From the NCBI GenBank assembly GCA_038326325.1, contig JBBQJW010000015.1:11368-75367 (forward strand): a stretch of DNA of 64,000 nucleotides, given 5' to 3'. The DNA comes from UBA10324 sp038326325. GTDB taxonomy: Bacteria > Bacteroidota > Bacteroidia > Chitinophagales > UBA10324. Under the pieces are notes generated by a model, which was not told where the DNA came from, did not search any database, and saw only the letters and a list, made by a program, of their open reading frames with translations. Positions 45,384 through 53,615 of this stretch are shown here, in pieces. How positions within the stretch are numbered: the stretch's first letter is position 1; the number at the start of each line of letters is the position of its first letter. A program made the position numbers and the translations under genes.

Positions 45384-46586
45384 TTAATAGGTAGCTAATC
45401 CCGCTGCATGCTCAGGTATATTAGCAAGACTGCCAATAGAAATTAATCCGCCAAGCAATGTGCGATTGTATTCGCCAATAGTATGTGCTGCTCCGTTAAG
45501 AGTGTATGCATTGAAATTGTCTGATGCAATTACCATGTCAAGCGGACCTGCATCACTCGCAATTGCTGACTGAACTAAATAGAGTGACCCATTAGGTGCA
45601 ACATAATAAGAAGAAATATTATTGCTTGCTGTATTCGTTGCGAAAGCATACCTTCCAAATTGTGTTACTGCAATCCAACAAGGAGCAGCTTGATTGTCTG
45701 CAACTGCACCATTTACAGCATTTAAATTTCCTGAATTAATTCCTGAATAAGAAGTTGCAGAACCGGCTCCTGCTGCTCCACCCGCCGCATTTGAAACCAC
45801 CATGTATCCGCGAGCATATCCAAAGCCAAAAGGTGTTTGACCAGTTGATGCAACAGATGTTCCTGCTCCTGCAACACCGCTTCCGTTTACATGAAATCTT
45901 GTTATCATGTTGGTTGCTTTTTCTGTTACGAATAAATAATTACCGTTTGGAGAAAAAGATATTTGTGCTGCTCCTGCTCCCGTTGCACTAAGCGATTGTA
46001 CCGAACCACTGATTGGTGTTAAACTGCCTCCATTACCAAGAACAAAACCCGCAATGTTATCGCTACCTGCATTTACAACATATACAAGATTTTGGTTAAC
46101 ACTGATGCTTACAGGTTTTATTCCTGAAGTGCTTGCTGTGTGAGCAAGTGTTAAACTTCCATCGTTATGGACTTCAAATGATGAAATAGAATTGCTTCCA
46201 GCGTTCACTGCAAACAACAAATGATGGTTAGCATTTAAAACCACTGCGCCTTGTGAGCCAAGTCCTGCACTTGTGCCCGTTCCGCCAGAAGCTGTTGTAC
46301 CGTCAGCAGTTAAAGTACCGTTTGCATTTTGTTCATAAATGTAAATTACATTTTGCTCGGCATCATTACTCTCTGTATAAACATATCCTGAGTTTTGTCC
46401 ATGACGAGTTGCATCTGGAGTAAATACTGCTTCATCAGGATTTGTTCCTCTTTCAGAAATTAAATCATTGGTTGAAGTGGAACCCAACGCACCCGGGTTT
46501 GTAAGAATGTTTTCTTTTTTACATGCTGAAAATGTAAGGATAAGTGCTGCTGCAATTATTCCTGCTAATTGATTTTTTCTTTTCAT
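45384..46586 (-). CDS. Lactonase-like seven-bladed beta-propeller lipoprotein
   Basis: A 400-residue lipoprotein (lipobox FSACKKE, Cys22). After a polar tether of about 45 residues, repeated units with INxxG and xxSPxGxxLFV patterns (AVVLNANHHLLFAVNAGSNS, VSISVNQNLVYVVNAGSDN, ISFSPNGNYLFVTEKATN, IAVTQFGRYAFATNTASNN) form a PF10282/YncE-like propeller. True 6-phosphogluconolactonase activity is not implied; many such proteins are extracellular and uncharacterised. Alanine/glycine-rich stretches and few copies of the iterated word distinguish it from neighbours. Probably surface exposed. Confidence 0.78.
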   Translation of the reverse strand: MKRKNQLAGIIAAALILTFSACKKENILTNPGALGSTSTNDLISERGTNPDEAVFTPDATRHGQNSGYVYTESNDAEQNVIYIYEQNANGTLTADGTTASGGTGTSAGLGSQGAVVLNANHHLLFAVNAGSNSISSFEVHNDGSLTLAHTASTSGIKPVSISVNQNLVYVVNAGSDNIAGFVLGNGGSLTPISGSVQSLSATGAGAAQISFSPNGNYLFVTEKATNMITRFHVNGSGVAGAGTSVASTGQTPFGFGYARGYMVVSNAAGGAAGAGSATSYSGINSGNLNAVNGAVADNQAAPCWIAVTQFGRYAFATNTASNNISSYYVAPNGSLYLVQSAIASDAGPLDMVIASDNFNAYTLNGAAHTIGEYNRTLLGGLISIGSLANIPEHAAGLATY

Positions 46587-46800
46587 TGTCTTTGATTTTA
46601 ATTTGGTTTTTAATTATGTTTATTATTCTACAACCCATAAATGACAACTATCTTTTAAAATAATTTCAAATACTGAATTATATAACTATTGATGAAAACC
46701 AGAGAGTGGTGGTTGTGTTAAGCTGAAAATATTTAAAAAATAAAATAAAAAAGCGACTGCCCTCAATCAAATAAAAAAAATACCGCTATAAATAGTATTG

Positions 46801-48261
46801 TTAAAAATGTAGTGAAACGCCAAGGTTCAATCCTAAAGAGTACGGATAAGAATTTACAGCGGTGCTCCTTGTGATTGAAGTAAATGAACCTCTTAACATG
46901 GGTTCAATAAATATTCCGAAATTATCAAATAAATTATATTGAACTCCTGTTCCAATAAGAAAACCAAAGTTCATTTTTTTTAATCCACTTACATGGTTCA
47001 TGATTGTAGTTTCAGAATTATTCATTTTTATTTTCGCTTTTTCCTGAATTATAAAATTGGCTGAAACACCTGCGTTAGCATACCAAGTAATTTTTTTCTT
47101 AGGAATTTGAAATCCAATCATAATAGGAACATTTATAAATTTTATTAATTGATTGCAAACCGCAGTCGCAGTCAAACTATCGCCTGCCTTAAGATTTGCG
47201 TGACTTACATCGTTAGGCATTTCAATTATTCCATTAGATGTCGGCAGCAGAAAATGTATTTCATTGCGTGCATTGGTTGCCGCATACATGGTTTGTATAG
47301 TGCACGATTTAGAAATGGTAGAGAAGGATGCCCCGGTTAGCAAAGTCCATTTTTTATTCAAATCATATTTAAAGTTTAAACCTGTAGTAAAAGAGAATTT
47401 TGAATTTTCACGATTGTTATACATGGCCACATCATCAAAATTATTATTGGTATTATCTTTTAAAATGGACTGTGATTGATTCGGAGAATAAAAAACTGCA
47501 ACTGATAAACGAGAAGTTGTTTGAATGTTATTCCTAATCATCGAATCGTTCTTTATAAAAGAACCAAGTTCCGATGTATTAGTGTCAATAGATTGTAACA
47601 ACCTGCTTTCTATACTATTTTTTGCTAAAATATTTTGAGCTGCTTCGTTTGTTTGGATTGAATCATTGGTAACACTCACAACTTCATTTGAAATTGAATT
47701 TGGAATTGGTGAATTTGATTCTTTAATATTTTCATTCTTAACAGTTGGAATATTTAAAACATTTGAAATGTCATTTTGTTTTTCTTTCCCTGCTTGCAAT
47801 TTACCCTTCTCATTAATAATTGAATTGACTTTAGTTGTTAATTGTAAGTTTTTCGATTTATTAAAATCATTTTTATCACTAACCGAATTTTTGCTTACAG
47901 TACCATTTACATTTTTTGAAGAAATTAAATTTCCGGAAGAAATATTTGAGTTGGAATTGTTTTTAGGTTCAAAATTATTCGATGATAATTTGTTTGCTGA
48001 TGTCTTATTTTCAACTTGAATCCTGCTTAATTTTTTTGCCCCCGAAGTAGAAATTAAAAATTGCCATGCGGTAAAAGAAAATATTATCAGGAGTAGAACA
48101 ATGGAAAGTCGTTTAAACCGATTTGCTCTAAGCTTAAATACTGCCGCTTGCTTTTTGTCCAAGTCTGCATCGAGTTTAGCCCACGCATTATCAGGTGCAT
48201 CCATCTTGAAATTATCAAATGCAGTGCGCGATACTTTTTCTATGTTTCTTTTATCGTTCAT
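46801..48261 (-). CDS. Sigma-factor-linked membrane protein with C-terminal outer-membrane-barrel domain
   Basis: A 486-residue protein with three parts. Residues 1-48 are cytoplasmic-like and charged (VSRTAFDNFKMDAPDNAWAKLDADL, a form typical of Bacteroidota genes behind ECF sigma factors). One membrane helix follows (about 50-70). A low-complexity Asn/Ser/Lys-rich region (75-230) leads to a beta-barrel-like domain (260-486) ending GLNLGVSLHF, with the terminal aromatic residue of outer-membrane proteins. The gene overlaps the sigma factor by 11 bases, so it is cotranscribed and may act as an anti-sigma factor. How one chain spans both membranes is unclear. Confidence 0.72.
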   Translation of the reverse strand: MNDKRNIEKVSRTAFDNFKMDAPDNAWAKLDADLDKKQAAVFKLRANRFKRLSIVLLLIIFSFTAWQFLISTSGAKKLSRIQVENKTSANKLSSNNFEPKNNSNSNISSGNLISSKNVNGTVSKNSVSDKNDFNKSKNLQLTTKVNSIINEKGKLQAGKEKQNDISNVLNIPTVKNENIKESNSPIPNSISNEVVSVTNDSIQTNEAAQNILAKNSIESRLLQSIDTNTSELGSFIKNDSMIRNNIQTTSRLSVAVFYSPNQSQSILKDNTNNNFDDVAMYNNRENSKFSFTTGLNFKYDLNKKWTLLTGASFSTISKSCTIQTMYAATNARNEIHFLLPTSNGIIEMPNDVSHANLKAGDSLTATAVCNQLIKFINVPIMIGFQIPKKKITWYANAGVSANFIIQEKAKIKMNNSETTIMNHVSGLKKMNFGFLIGTGVQYNLFDNFGIFIEPMLRGSFTSITRSTAVNSYPYSLGLNLGVSLHF

Positions 48262-48829
48262 GTTGTCTGCCGGTTAATTCTAATACGCCATTACTTTGAT
48301 TAATTTGCTTTTGCAATATTGCCTTTGCCTCATACAAATTTGATTTTGAAGTTCCTTCTGATAATCCGAGCTGCTCTGCAATTTTCTTATGTTTTAATCC
48401 TTCAAATACATACAAGTTAAAAACCATTTTATAAGCAGGAGGTAAATTTTGAATGAGCCGCATTAACTCCTTCGTCCCAATTTGATTAAGAATATCATCG
48501 CTGTAATAATGACTGCTAAAATCTTCGTTGTTATCAATATTAACAACAACAAACATTCGGGCATTTTTCCTGTATTTTTCAATGGCAGTGTTCACCATTA
48601 TTCTTCTTATCCAACCTTCCAACGAACCTAAATTTGCAAAATGTTTTAAGTTTTCAAAAACTTTCATAAATCCTTCATGAAAAGTATCTTCTGCCTCCTC
48701 CCTGTTTTTAGAATATTGAAAACACACTGTAAACATTTTTGAACAATATTTTTTATAAAGCGCATTCTGGGCCTTTCTGTCCCATTCAATGCACTGCCTT
48801 ATAAGATTATTGTCCCTCTCTTCAATCAA
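48251..48829 (-). CDS. ECF RNA polymerase sigma factor
   Basis: A 192-residue sigma-70 family (ECF) protein. Region 2 reads ALYKKYCSKMFTVCFQYSKNREEAEDTFHEGFMKVFENLKHF in pieces typical of -10 binding, and region 4 LPPAYKMVFNLYVFEGLKHKKIAEQLGLSEGTSKSNLYEAK for the -35. TTG at 48829 is the likely start because there is no Met before residue 32. It overlaps the membrane/barrel gene that probably controls it. Likely targets include the surface lipoprotein genes just downstream, which is inference. Confidence 0.9.
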   Translation of the reverse strand: MIEERDNNLIRQCIEWDRKAQNALYKKYCSKMFTVCFQYSKNREEAEDTFHEGFMKVFENLKHFANLGSLEGWIRRIMVNTAIEKYRKNARMFVVVNIDNNEDFSSHYYSDDILNQIGTKELMRLIQNLPPAYKMVFNLYVFEGLKHKKIAEQLGLSEGTSKSNLYEAKAILQKQINQSNGVLELTGRQHER

Positions 48830-49074
48830 ATTTCAAGTCTTTTATATAACGATGATAAATTTGTGTTGATGGTTGTGTTCAATAAAAAAATATAGCATTA
48901 TCCCAATGGTAATTTTATTATTCAATTCGCATTTTGGCAAAGCTTAAATCCGGAATGAAATTGCAGAATGAAAATTAACTTAGCAGAAATACTCTGCAAA
49001 GTTTAAAAAACACGCATTTGAGACAACTATTATTAGAAAGCGAGGTCTATCTCAGATTAATATTAATAATTAAT

Positions 49075-49737
49075 TTACTTCGGCAATAAAACCTTCTCAC
49101 CTAAAAATTTGGGTTGAGTATGAAATATTTTTAGATCCATAAAAGCAGCTACCCGTGCAAAGTATTCGCGCAGGTAAGTTTTCGGACTTGTGGCAAATGA
49201 AATATTCTCGGCATTAAATCCGATTGCATTCAACTCAAAATATTCAGCCAGAAAAATGGCGCGTGTGTTATGAAATTTCTGCGAGATAACCGTTACACTA
49301 TCTTGTCCGAAAATTTTTTTCGCCCGAATCACTGCATCTAAAGTTCTGAAGCCCGCATAGTCTAAAAACAAAACACTGTCGGGAATTCCCAATGCAACTA
49401 AATCTTTTTTCATGGTCATCGGTTCGTTGTAACTCATGGTCGCGTTGTCACCACTCAGAATAAACTGCTTCACCTTTCCGTTTTTATAAAGCAATGCAGC
49501 CGCATTCATTCTGCTTTGATAAAATAAATTCAGTTTTCCTTTGGCAACATACTTACTCGTGCCCAGCACCAATGCAGTGCGTCTGTAAGGAATTTCATTC
49601 ACATCATTATAGAGTAATCCGGAAGCAGATTTTATAACATAAAGATTAATTGCAAATGCAACTATCAGCACGAACGAAATAATTCCAACACTCCAGAGTA
49701 AATATTTTTTCCAAAACTTTTTCAGATGGCTAATCAT
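49075..49737 (-). CDS. SanA/YdcF-like DUF218 envelope protein
   Basis: A 220-residue protein with one N-terminal membrane helix (about 12-33) and a DUF218 domain: TALVLGTSKYVAKGKLNLFYQSRMNAAALLYKNGKVKQFILSGDN and ISQKFHNTRAIFLAEYF in pieces are the SanA hallmarks. E. coli SanA affects vancomycin exclusion and envelope barrier function; the enzymatic activity is not established. Divergent from the sirtuin gene with only 31 bases between the start codons, so the two promoters must overlap. Confidence 0.85.
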   Translation of the reverse strand: MISHLKKFWKKYLLWSVGIISFVLIVAFAINLYVIKSASGLLYNDVNEIPYRRTALVLGTSKYVAKGKLNLFYQSRMNAAALLYKNGKVKQFILSGDNATMSYNEPMTMKKDLVALGIPDSVLFLDYAGFRTLDAVIRAKKIFGQDSVTVISQKFHNTRAIFLAEYFELNAIGFNAENISFATSPKTYLREYFARVAAFMDLKIFHTQPKFLGEKVLLPK

Positions 49738-49768
49738 ATCTCTGCATATTTACAAAAGAAAATTCCGG

Positions 49769-50473
49769 ATGACGCGAAAAAAGATTGTGGTATTAACAGG
49801 CGCGGGTGTAAGCGCTGAAAGCGGCCTGCGTACTTTTCGCGACAGCGATGGCTTGTGGGAAGAACATCGCATTGAAGATGTGGCTTCACCTGAAGGTTGG
49901 AAACGAAATCCGCAATTGGTTTTAGATTTTTATAATCAACGAAGAAGAGATGTATTGAATGCACAACCGAATAAAAGTCACTATGCAATCGTTCAACTCG
50001 AAAATAAATTTGATGTAACAGTTGTAACACAAAACATTGATGATCTGCACGAGCGCGCCGGTTCAACAAATATAATTCACCTGCACGGCGAAATTTTAAA
50101 ATCAAGAAGTTCTTTTGATGCTAATTTAATTTACGAATATGCCGATGATATAAAAATCGGAGATAAATGCGCGAAGGGTTCGCAAATCCGTCCATGCATT
50201 GTGTGGTTCAACGAAGCAGTGCCGATGATTGAAGTAGCAGCGAGAGAAGTTGCCACAGCAGAAATATTAATTATTGCAGGAACATCGTTACAGGTTTATC
50301 CCGCTGCAGGATTAATAAATTATGCGCACCCGACAGTTCCGAAATTTTTAGTCGACCCCAACATTCCTGATGTGAGTTATGTGCGCAACATTACCTGCAT
50401 TGCAAAAAAGGGAAGCGAAGGATTACCTGAATTAGTTGAATCACTTTTAAAACAAGATTGGAAAAATGATTGA
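49769..50473 (+). CDS. cobB: Sirtuin NAD-dependent protein deacylase lacking the zinc-binding Cys pairs
   Basis: A 234-residue class III-like sirtuin. NAD motifs VVLTGAGVSAESGLRTFRD and TQNIDDLHERAG and the catalytic His106 in HLHGE are intact. Tyr55 and Arg58 in FYNQRRR match the SIRT5/CobB pair that accepts succinyl and malonyl groups, so desuccinylase activity is likely. The zinc ribbon is degenerate: where CobB has two CxxC pairs this protein has only Cys134 and Cys143 (KSRSSFDAN, DKCAKGSQIRPC), a state I recall in other Bacteroidota sirtuins. It overlaps the NUDIX gene by eight bases. Confidence 0.9.
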   Translation: MTRKKIVVLTGAGVSAESGLRTFRDSDGLWEEHRIEDVASPEGWKRNPQLVLDFYNQRRRDVLNAQPNKSHYAIVQLENKFDVTVVTQNIDDLHERAGSTNIIHLHGEILKSRSSFDANLIYEYADDIKIGDKCAKGSQIRPCIVWFNEAVPMIEVAAREVATAEILIIAGTSLQVYPAAGLINYAHPTVPKFLVDPNIPDVSYVRNITCIAKKGSEGLPELVESLLKQDWKND

Positions 50474-51026
50474 CGAGAATAAAAATCCGTGGACAATACA
50501 GAATAAAAAAAAAGTGTACGACAACCCCTGGATAAGTGTAACAGAATTTGATGTATTGAATCCATCAGGCGGAAAAGGAATTTACGGTGTTGTGCATTTT
50601 CACAACACCGCTATTGGCATTCTTCCGTTAGATAAAGACAAAAATACATGGTTAGTTGGTCAGTATCGCTTCCCTCTTAAACAATACAGTTGGGAAATCC
50701 CAGAAGGTGGTGGTAAAAAAAATATTCCATTACTCGAATCAGCAAAACGAGAGTTATTAGAAGAAACAGGAATAGAAGCGAAGGAATGGACTCCGATTAT
50801 AGAAACACATTTAAGTAACAGTGCAATGGATGAATATGGAATAATTTATATCGCTCAAGATTTATCTTTTACGAATTCTGAACCAGAAGAAACAGAACAA
50901 CTTCAAGTCAAGAAATTGCCTTTTGAAGAAGTGTATCAGTTAGTGATGAATGGAAAAATTACAGATGCGCTTACACAACTTGCCGTGATGAAAGCGAAAC
51001 TTTTAATGATTGAAGGGAAGATTTAG
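50466..51026 (+). CDS. NUDIX hydrolase, ADP-ribose pyrophosphatase-like
   Basis: A 186-residue NUDIX enzyme. The NUDIX box is GGGKKNIPLLESAKRELLEETGI in outline, with the essential REXXEE core intact (shown as SAKRELLEETGI) but the first Glu of the consensus replaced by Ile. The upstream GQYRFPLKQYSWEIPEGG is typical of ADP-ribose and sugar-nucleotide pyrophosphatases. It begins inside the sirtuin gene (8-base overlap). Sirtuins release O-acyl-ADP-ribose, a natural substrate for such an enzyme, so the pair may form a short pathway. This link is inferred. Confidence 0.87.
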   Translation: MIDENKNPWTIQNKKKVYDNPWISVTEFDVLNPSGGKGIYGVVHFHNTAIGILPLDKDKNTWLVGQYRFPLKQYSWEIPEGGGKKNIPLLESAKRELLEETGIEAKEWTPIIETHLSNSAMDEYGIIYIAQDLSFTNSEPEETEQLQVKKLPFEEVYQLVMNGKITDALTQLAVMKAKLLMIEGKI

Positions 51027-51078
51027 AATAGTGAAAAATAAAAGTGAAAAATAAATCTGTTAATCTGCGGCAATCTCT

Positions 51079-51567
51079 CTAAGAAATCGTTTCAAAAATT
51101 CCATCCACTTTATTCTTCCTTACATTATTCCAATGAAAATATTTTCCATTCATCGCAACATAAACTCCGGAGGGTAAAGTTTGCACGAGCGATAAAGCAC
51201 AACCCATATTAAAAAATCCATCTGAGCTACCAAACTGATAGGGAATCATGGCACCTGTTAACACAATTGTTTTCGCAACTTTCGCTTCACCTAAAACTTT
51301 TGCCGTCACTTCCATTGTATCAGTTCCGTGAGTGATAACAATATTCGCTTCTGCGCTTTCTCTGCAATTCTTCAATATCAATTCACGATGCTTTTCGTTC
51401 ATCTCTAAACTATCAATCATCATAAGTGTTTCAATATTTACTTCAAGTTGACTTCTTCCGCGAGAAAGAATTTCATGAAGGTGAGTGTCTTTAAAAAATA
51501 GTTTCCCTGTCAGTTCATCATATTCCTTATCAAAGGTTCCCCCGGTCACAATAATTTTAATAGGCAT
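51079..51567 (-). CDS. Short asparaginase-family domain protein
   Basis: A 162-residue protein equivalent only to the N-terminal domain of type I L-asparaginases. Both threonine motifs are present: IVTGGTFDK (Thr11) and ITHGTDTMEVTAK (Thr82, Asp83), but the C-terminal domain that completes the dimeric active site is absent. It is a complete short ORF, not a frameshift, and proteins of this size are common in Bacteroidota. Activity is uncertain. Confidence 0.8.
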   Translation of the reverse strand: MPIKIIVTGGTFDKEYDELTGKLFFKDTHLHEILSRGRSQLEVNIETLMMIDSLEMNEKHRELILKNCRESAEANIVITHGTDTMEVTAKVLGEAKVAKTIVLTGAMIPYQFGSSDGFFNMGCALSLVQTLPSGVYVAMNGKYFHWNNVRKNKVDGIFETIS

Positions 51568-51684
51568 AGAAAAAATTTTCGCTAAAGTAATTGCAGCATT
51601 TTATTCTTCCCGAACGGAATTAACATTTTGTTAAACATCCTTTTTTCATTCTATGCAATTCAACATTCACGAATTTTTTTTGGC

Positions 51685-51692
51685 TACTTTTG
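51685..51692 (+). promoter_or_regulatory. -7 element before the Calx-beta protein gene
   Basis: TACTTTTG matches TAnnTTTG, 18 bases before the ATG at 51711. No clear -33 element. Confidence 0.45.
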
Positions 51693-51710
51693 ACGCAAAC
51701 ACAAATACAA

Positions 51711-53597
51711 ATGAAAAGAATTTTTACTTCCTTAATTTTCCTTCTAACAACTGCAGTTGCCTTGGCACAAAATCCAGCTCCATGTTCTGATTTATTTTTT
51801 TCAGAATACATAGAAGGTACAAACAACAATAAGGTGTTAGAAATTTATAATCCTACCTCTTCCACAATTAACCTCACAGATTACAAAGTTTGGATTTCGT
51901 TTAATGGCGGGTCAACTACTTCGTCAATTTATTTACAAGGAACATTGAATGCAGGTGCTGCTTTTGTTTTAGCTAATACATTAGCAAACGCAACCGTTCT
52001 TGCTTTAGCAAATCAAACCAGCGGAGCTTTGGATTTCAATGGTAATGATGCTGTAGCATTAATTGATACGGCAAGTAATGACACTATCGATATTATCGGG
52101 GTAATAGGAGTTAATCCTGGTGCTTCATGGCCAGTTGGTTCAGGTTCCACACTGCTTCACACATTAACAAGAATGGCAAGTGTAAATAATGGTCAACTCG
52201 ACTGGATAACCGGTGCAAATGAATGGAATGTTTTTGCATCAAATGATTTTACTCAATTAGGTACTCATACTATGACTCCTTGCACAGTAATCCCCGAAGT
52301 TTATATCGTTAATACCGCTCAATCAGTAATCGAATCGGCTGGAACAATTTCTATTCAGGTTGGAATAAATAATCCAAACGCAAATCCGACAACTGTTACA
52401 CTTACTGCAAGTGATGTAACAGCTGCAAGTGGTTCTGATTACAATCTAATCGGCAATCCTGTTGCAGTTACATTCCCCTCTAATTCTTCTGCAACACAAA
52501 CTGTTACTATAGATATTTTAAATGACGCGGTTGTTGAACCTACTGAAACATTCAATATTGATTTAAGCAATCCTTCAAACAGCGCAACACTCGGAACTTC
52601 ACATGAAGTTGTAACAATTACTGATGATGATACAGCACCTTCAGTATTTTTAGTAAATGCATCTCAATCTGTAAGTGAGGGTGCCGGATTTGTTACACTT
52701 CAGCTTGGAATTAATAATCCGAATGCACTTCCAACATCTGTTACACTTACATTAAGTGACTTAAGTGCAATTATCGGGCAAGATTACGATTTAACGGGGA
52801 ATCCTGTTACAGTAATATTTCCTGGAGGTAGCTCTGCAAACCAAACTGTTACAGTAACTATTATTGATGACATCCAAGTTGAATTAACTGAAACATTTAA
52901 AGCAACTCTCAGCAATCCTACTAATAATGCAACAATAGGAACACTAGAAGAAATAATAACGATTGATGATAACGATGTTATTATAAATTCATATATAAGT
53001 TTTTGGGTAACTGCCGATACAATTGTGGAAAGCATGCCCACTTATTCAGCACAAATAGAAATTTTTTCAGGAAACCCAACAGCATTACCCACAAGCGTAG
53101 ATGTAACACTTGTTACAGGTTCTTCAACTGCAACTGAAGGTCTTGATTTCACTTTTAATGATACAACTATTACTTGGCCGGGACTTGATGCAACATCAAA
53201 ATTTGCAGTCTTTCACATTGTTGATGATGCACTCATCGAACCAATTGAACATTTTGTTTTGACTCTTTCTAATCCCACAAATAATTCTGCCATTGGAAAT
53301 GTTGGTAGTACAACAGTTAATATTCTTGACAATGATCCAAACGCCGTAAAAAGTATTTTAGGCGACAAAAATGTTATGCTCGTTCCGAACCCGGCAACTG
53401 ATAAAGCAATGCTTATTACAAATGGTAAGTTTGAATATTATGAAATTCGTGATGCTGCGGGAAGGATTTTACAGGCAACAAATATTCATGCACAAACAGC
53501 AACAACCATTTTGTTAAGCGACTTTTCTGCCGGAGTTTATTTTGTGTCGCTTCATAATAATGAAGGAACACAAGTAGTAAAGCTGATGAAACAATAA
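51711..53597 (+). CDS. Lamin-tail plus Calx-beta surface protein with T9SS type A sorting domain
   Basis: About 628 residues from ATG 51711 (MKRIFTSLIFLL); seven upstream codons in frame precede the promoter-like box. Signal peptide to about residue 20 (ALAQNP), then a lamin-tail domain (CSDLFFSEYIEGTNNNKVLEIYNPT, to about 150), three Calx-beta domains (about 195-310, 305-420, 420-530) each closing with DDD/DDN-type calcium loops (TITDDDTAPS, TIDDNDV, NILDNDPN), and a type A sorting tail (VMLVPNPATDKAML ... VKLMKQ). Predicted T9SS-secreted, calcium-binding surface protein. Cotranscribed with the next gene. Confidence 0.9.
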   Translation: MKRIFTSLIFLLTTAVALAQNPAPCSDLFFSEYIEGTNNNKVLEIYNPTSSTINLTDYKVWISFNGGSTTSSIYLQGTLNAGAAFVLANTLANATVLALANQTSGALDFNGNDAVALIDTASNDTIDIIGVIGVNPGASWPVGSGSTLLHTLTRMASVNNGQLDWITGANEWNVFASNDFTQLGTHTMTPCTVIPEVYIVNTAQSVIESAGTISIQVGINNPNANPTTVTLTASDVTAASGSDYNLIGNPVAVTFPSNSSATQTVTIDILNDAVVEPTETFNIDLSNPSNSATLGTSHEVVTITDDDTAPSVFLVNASQSVSEGAGFVTLQLGINNPNALPTSVTLTLSDLSAIIGQDYDLTGNPVTVIFPGGSSANQTVTVTIIDDIQVELTETFKATLSNPTNNATIGTLEEIITIDDNDVIINSYISFWVTADTIVESMPTYSAQIEIFSGNPTALPTSVDVTLVTGSSTATEGLDFTFNDTTITWPGLDATSKFAVFHIVDDALIEPIEHFVLTLSNPTNNSAIGNVGSTTVNILDNDPNAVKSILGDKNVMLVPNPATDKAMLITNGKFEYYEIRDAAGRILQATNIHAQTATTILLSDFSAGVYFVSLHNNEGTQVVKLMKQ

Positions 53598-53615
53598 TTT
53601 TTTCTTTATTCAGAA

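Noticed and set aside
49734..50105. Minus-strand frame of 123 codons opposite the sirtuin
   Set aside because: It is the antisense shadow of the conserved sirtuin gene and has no independent support.
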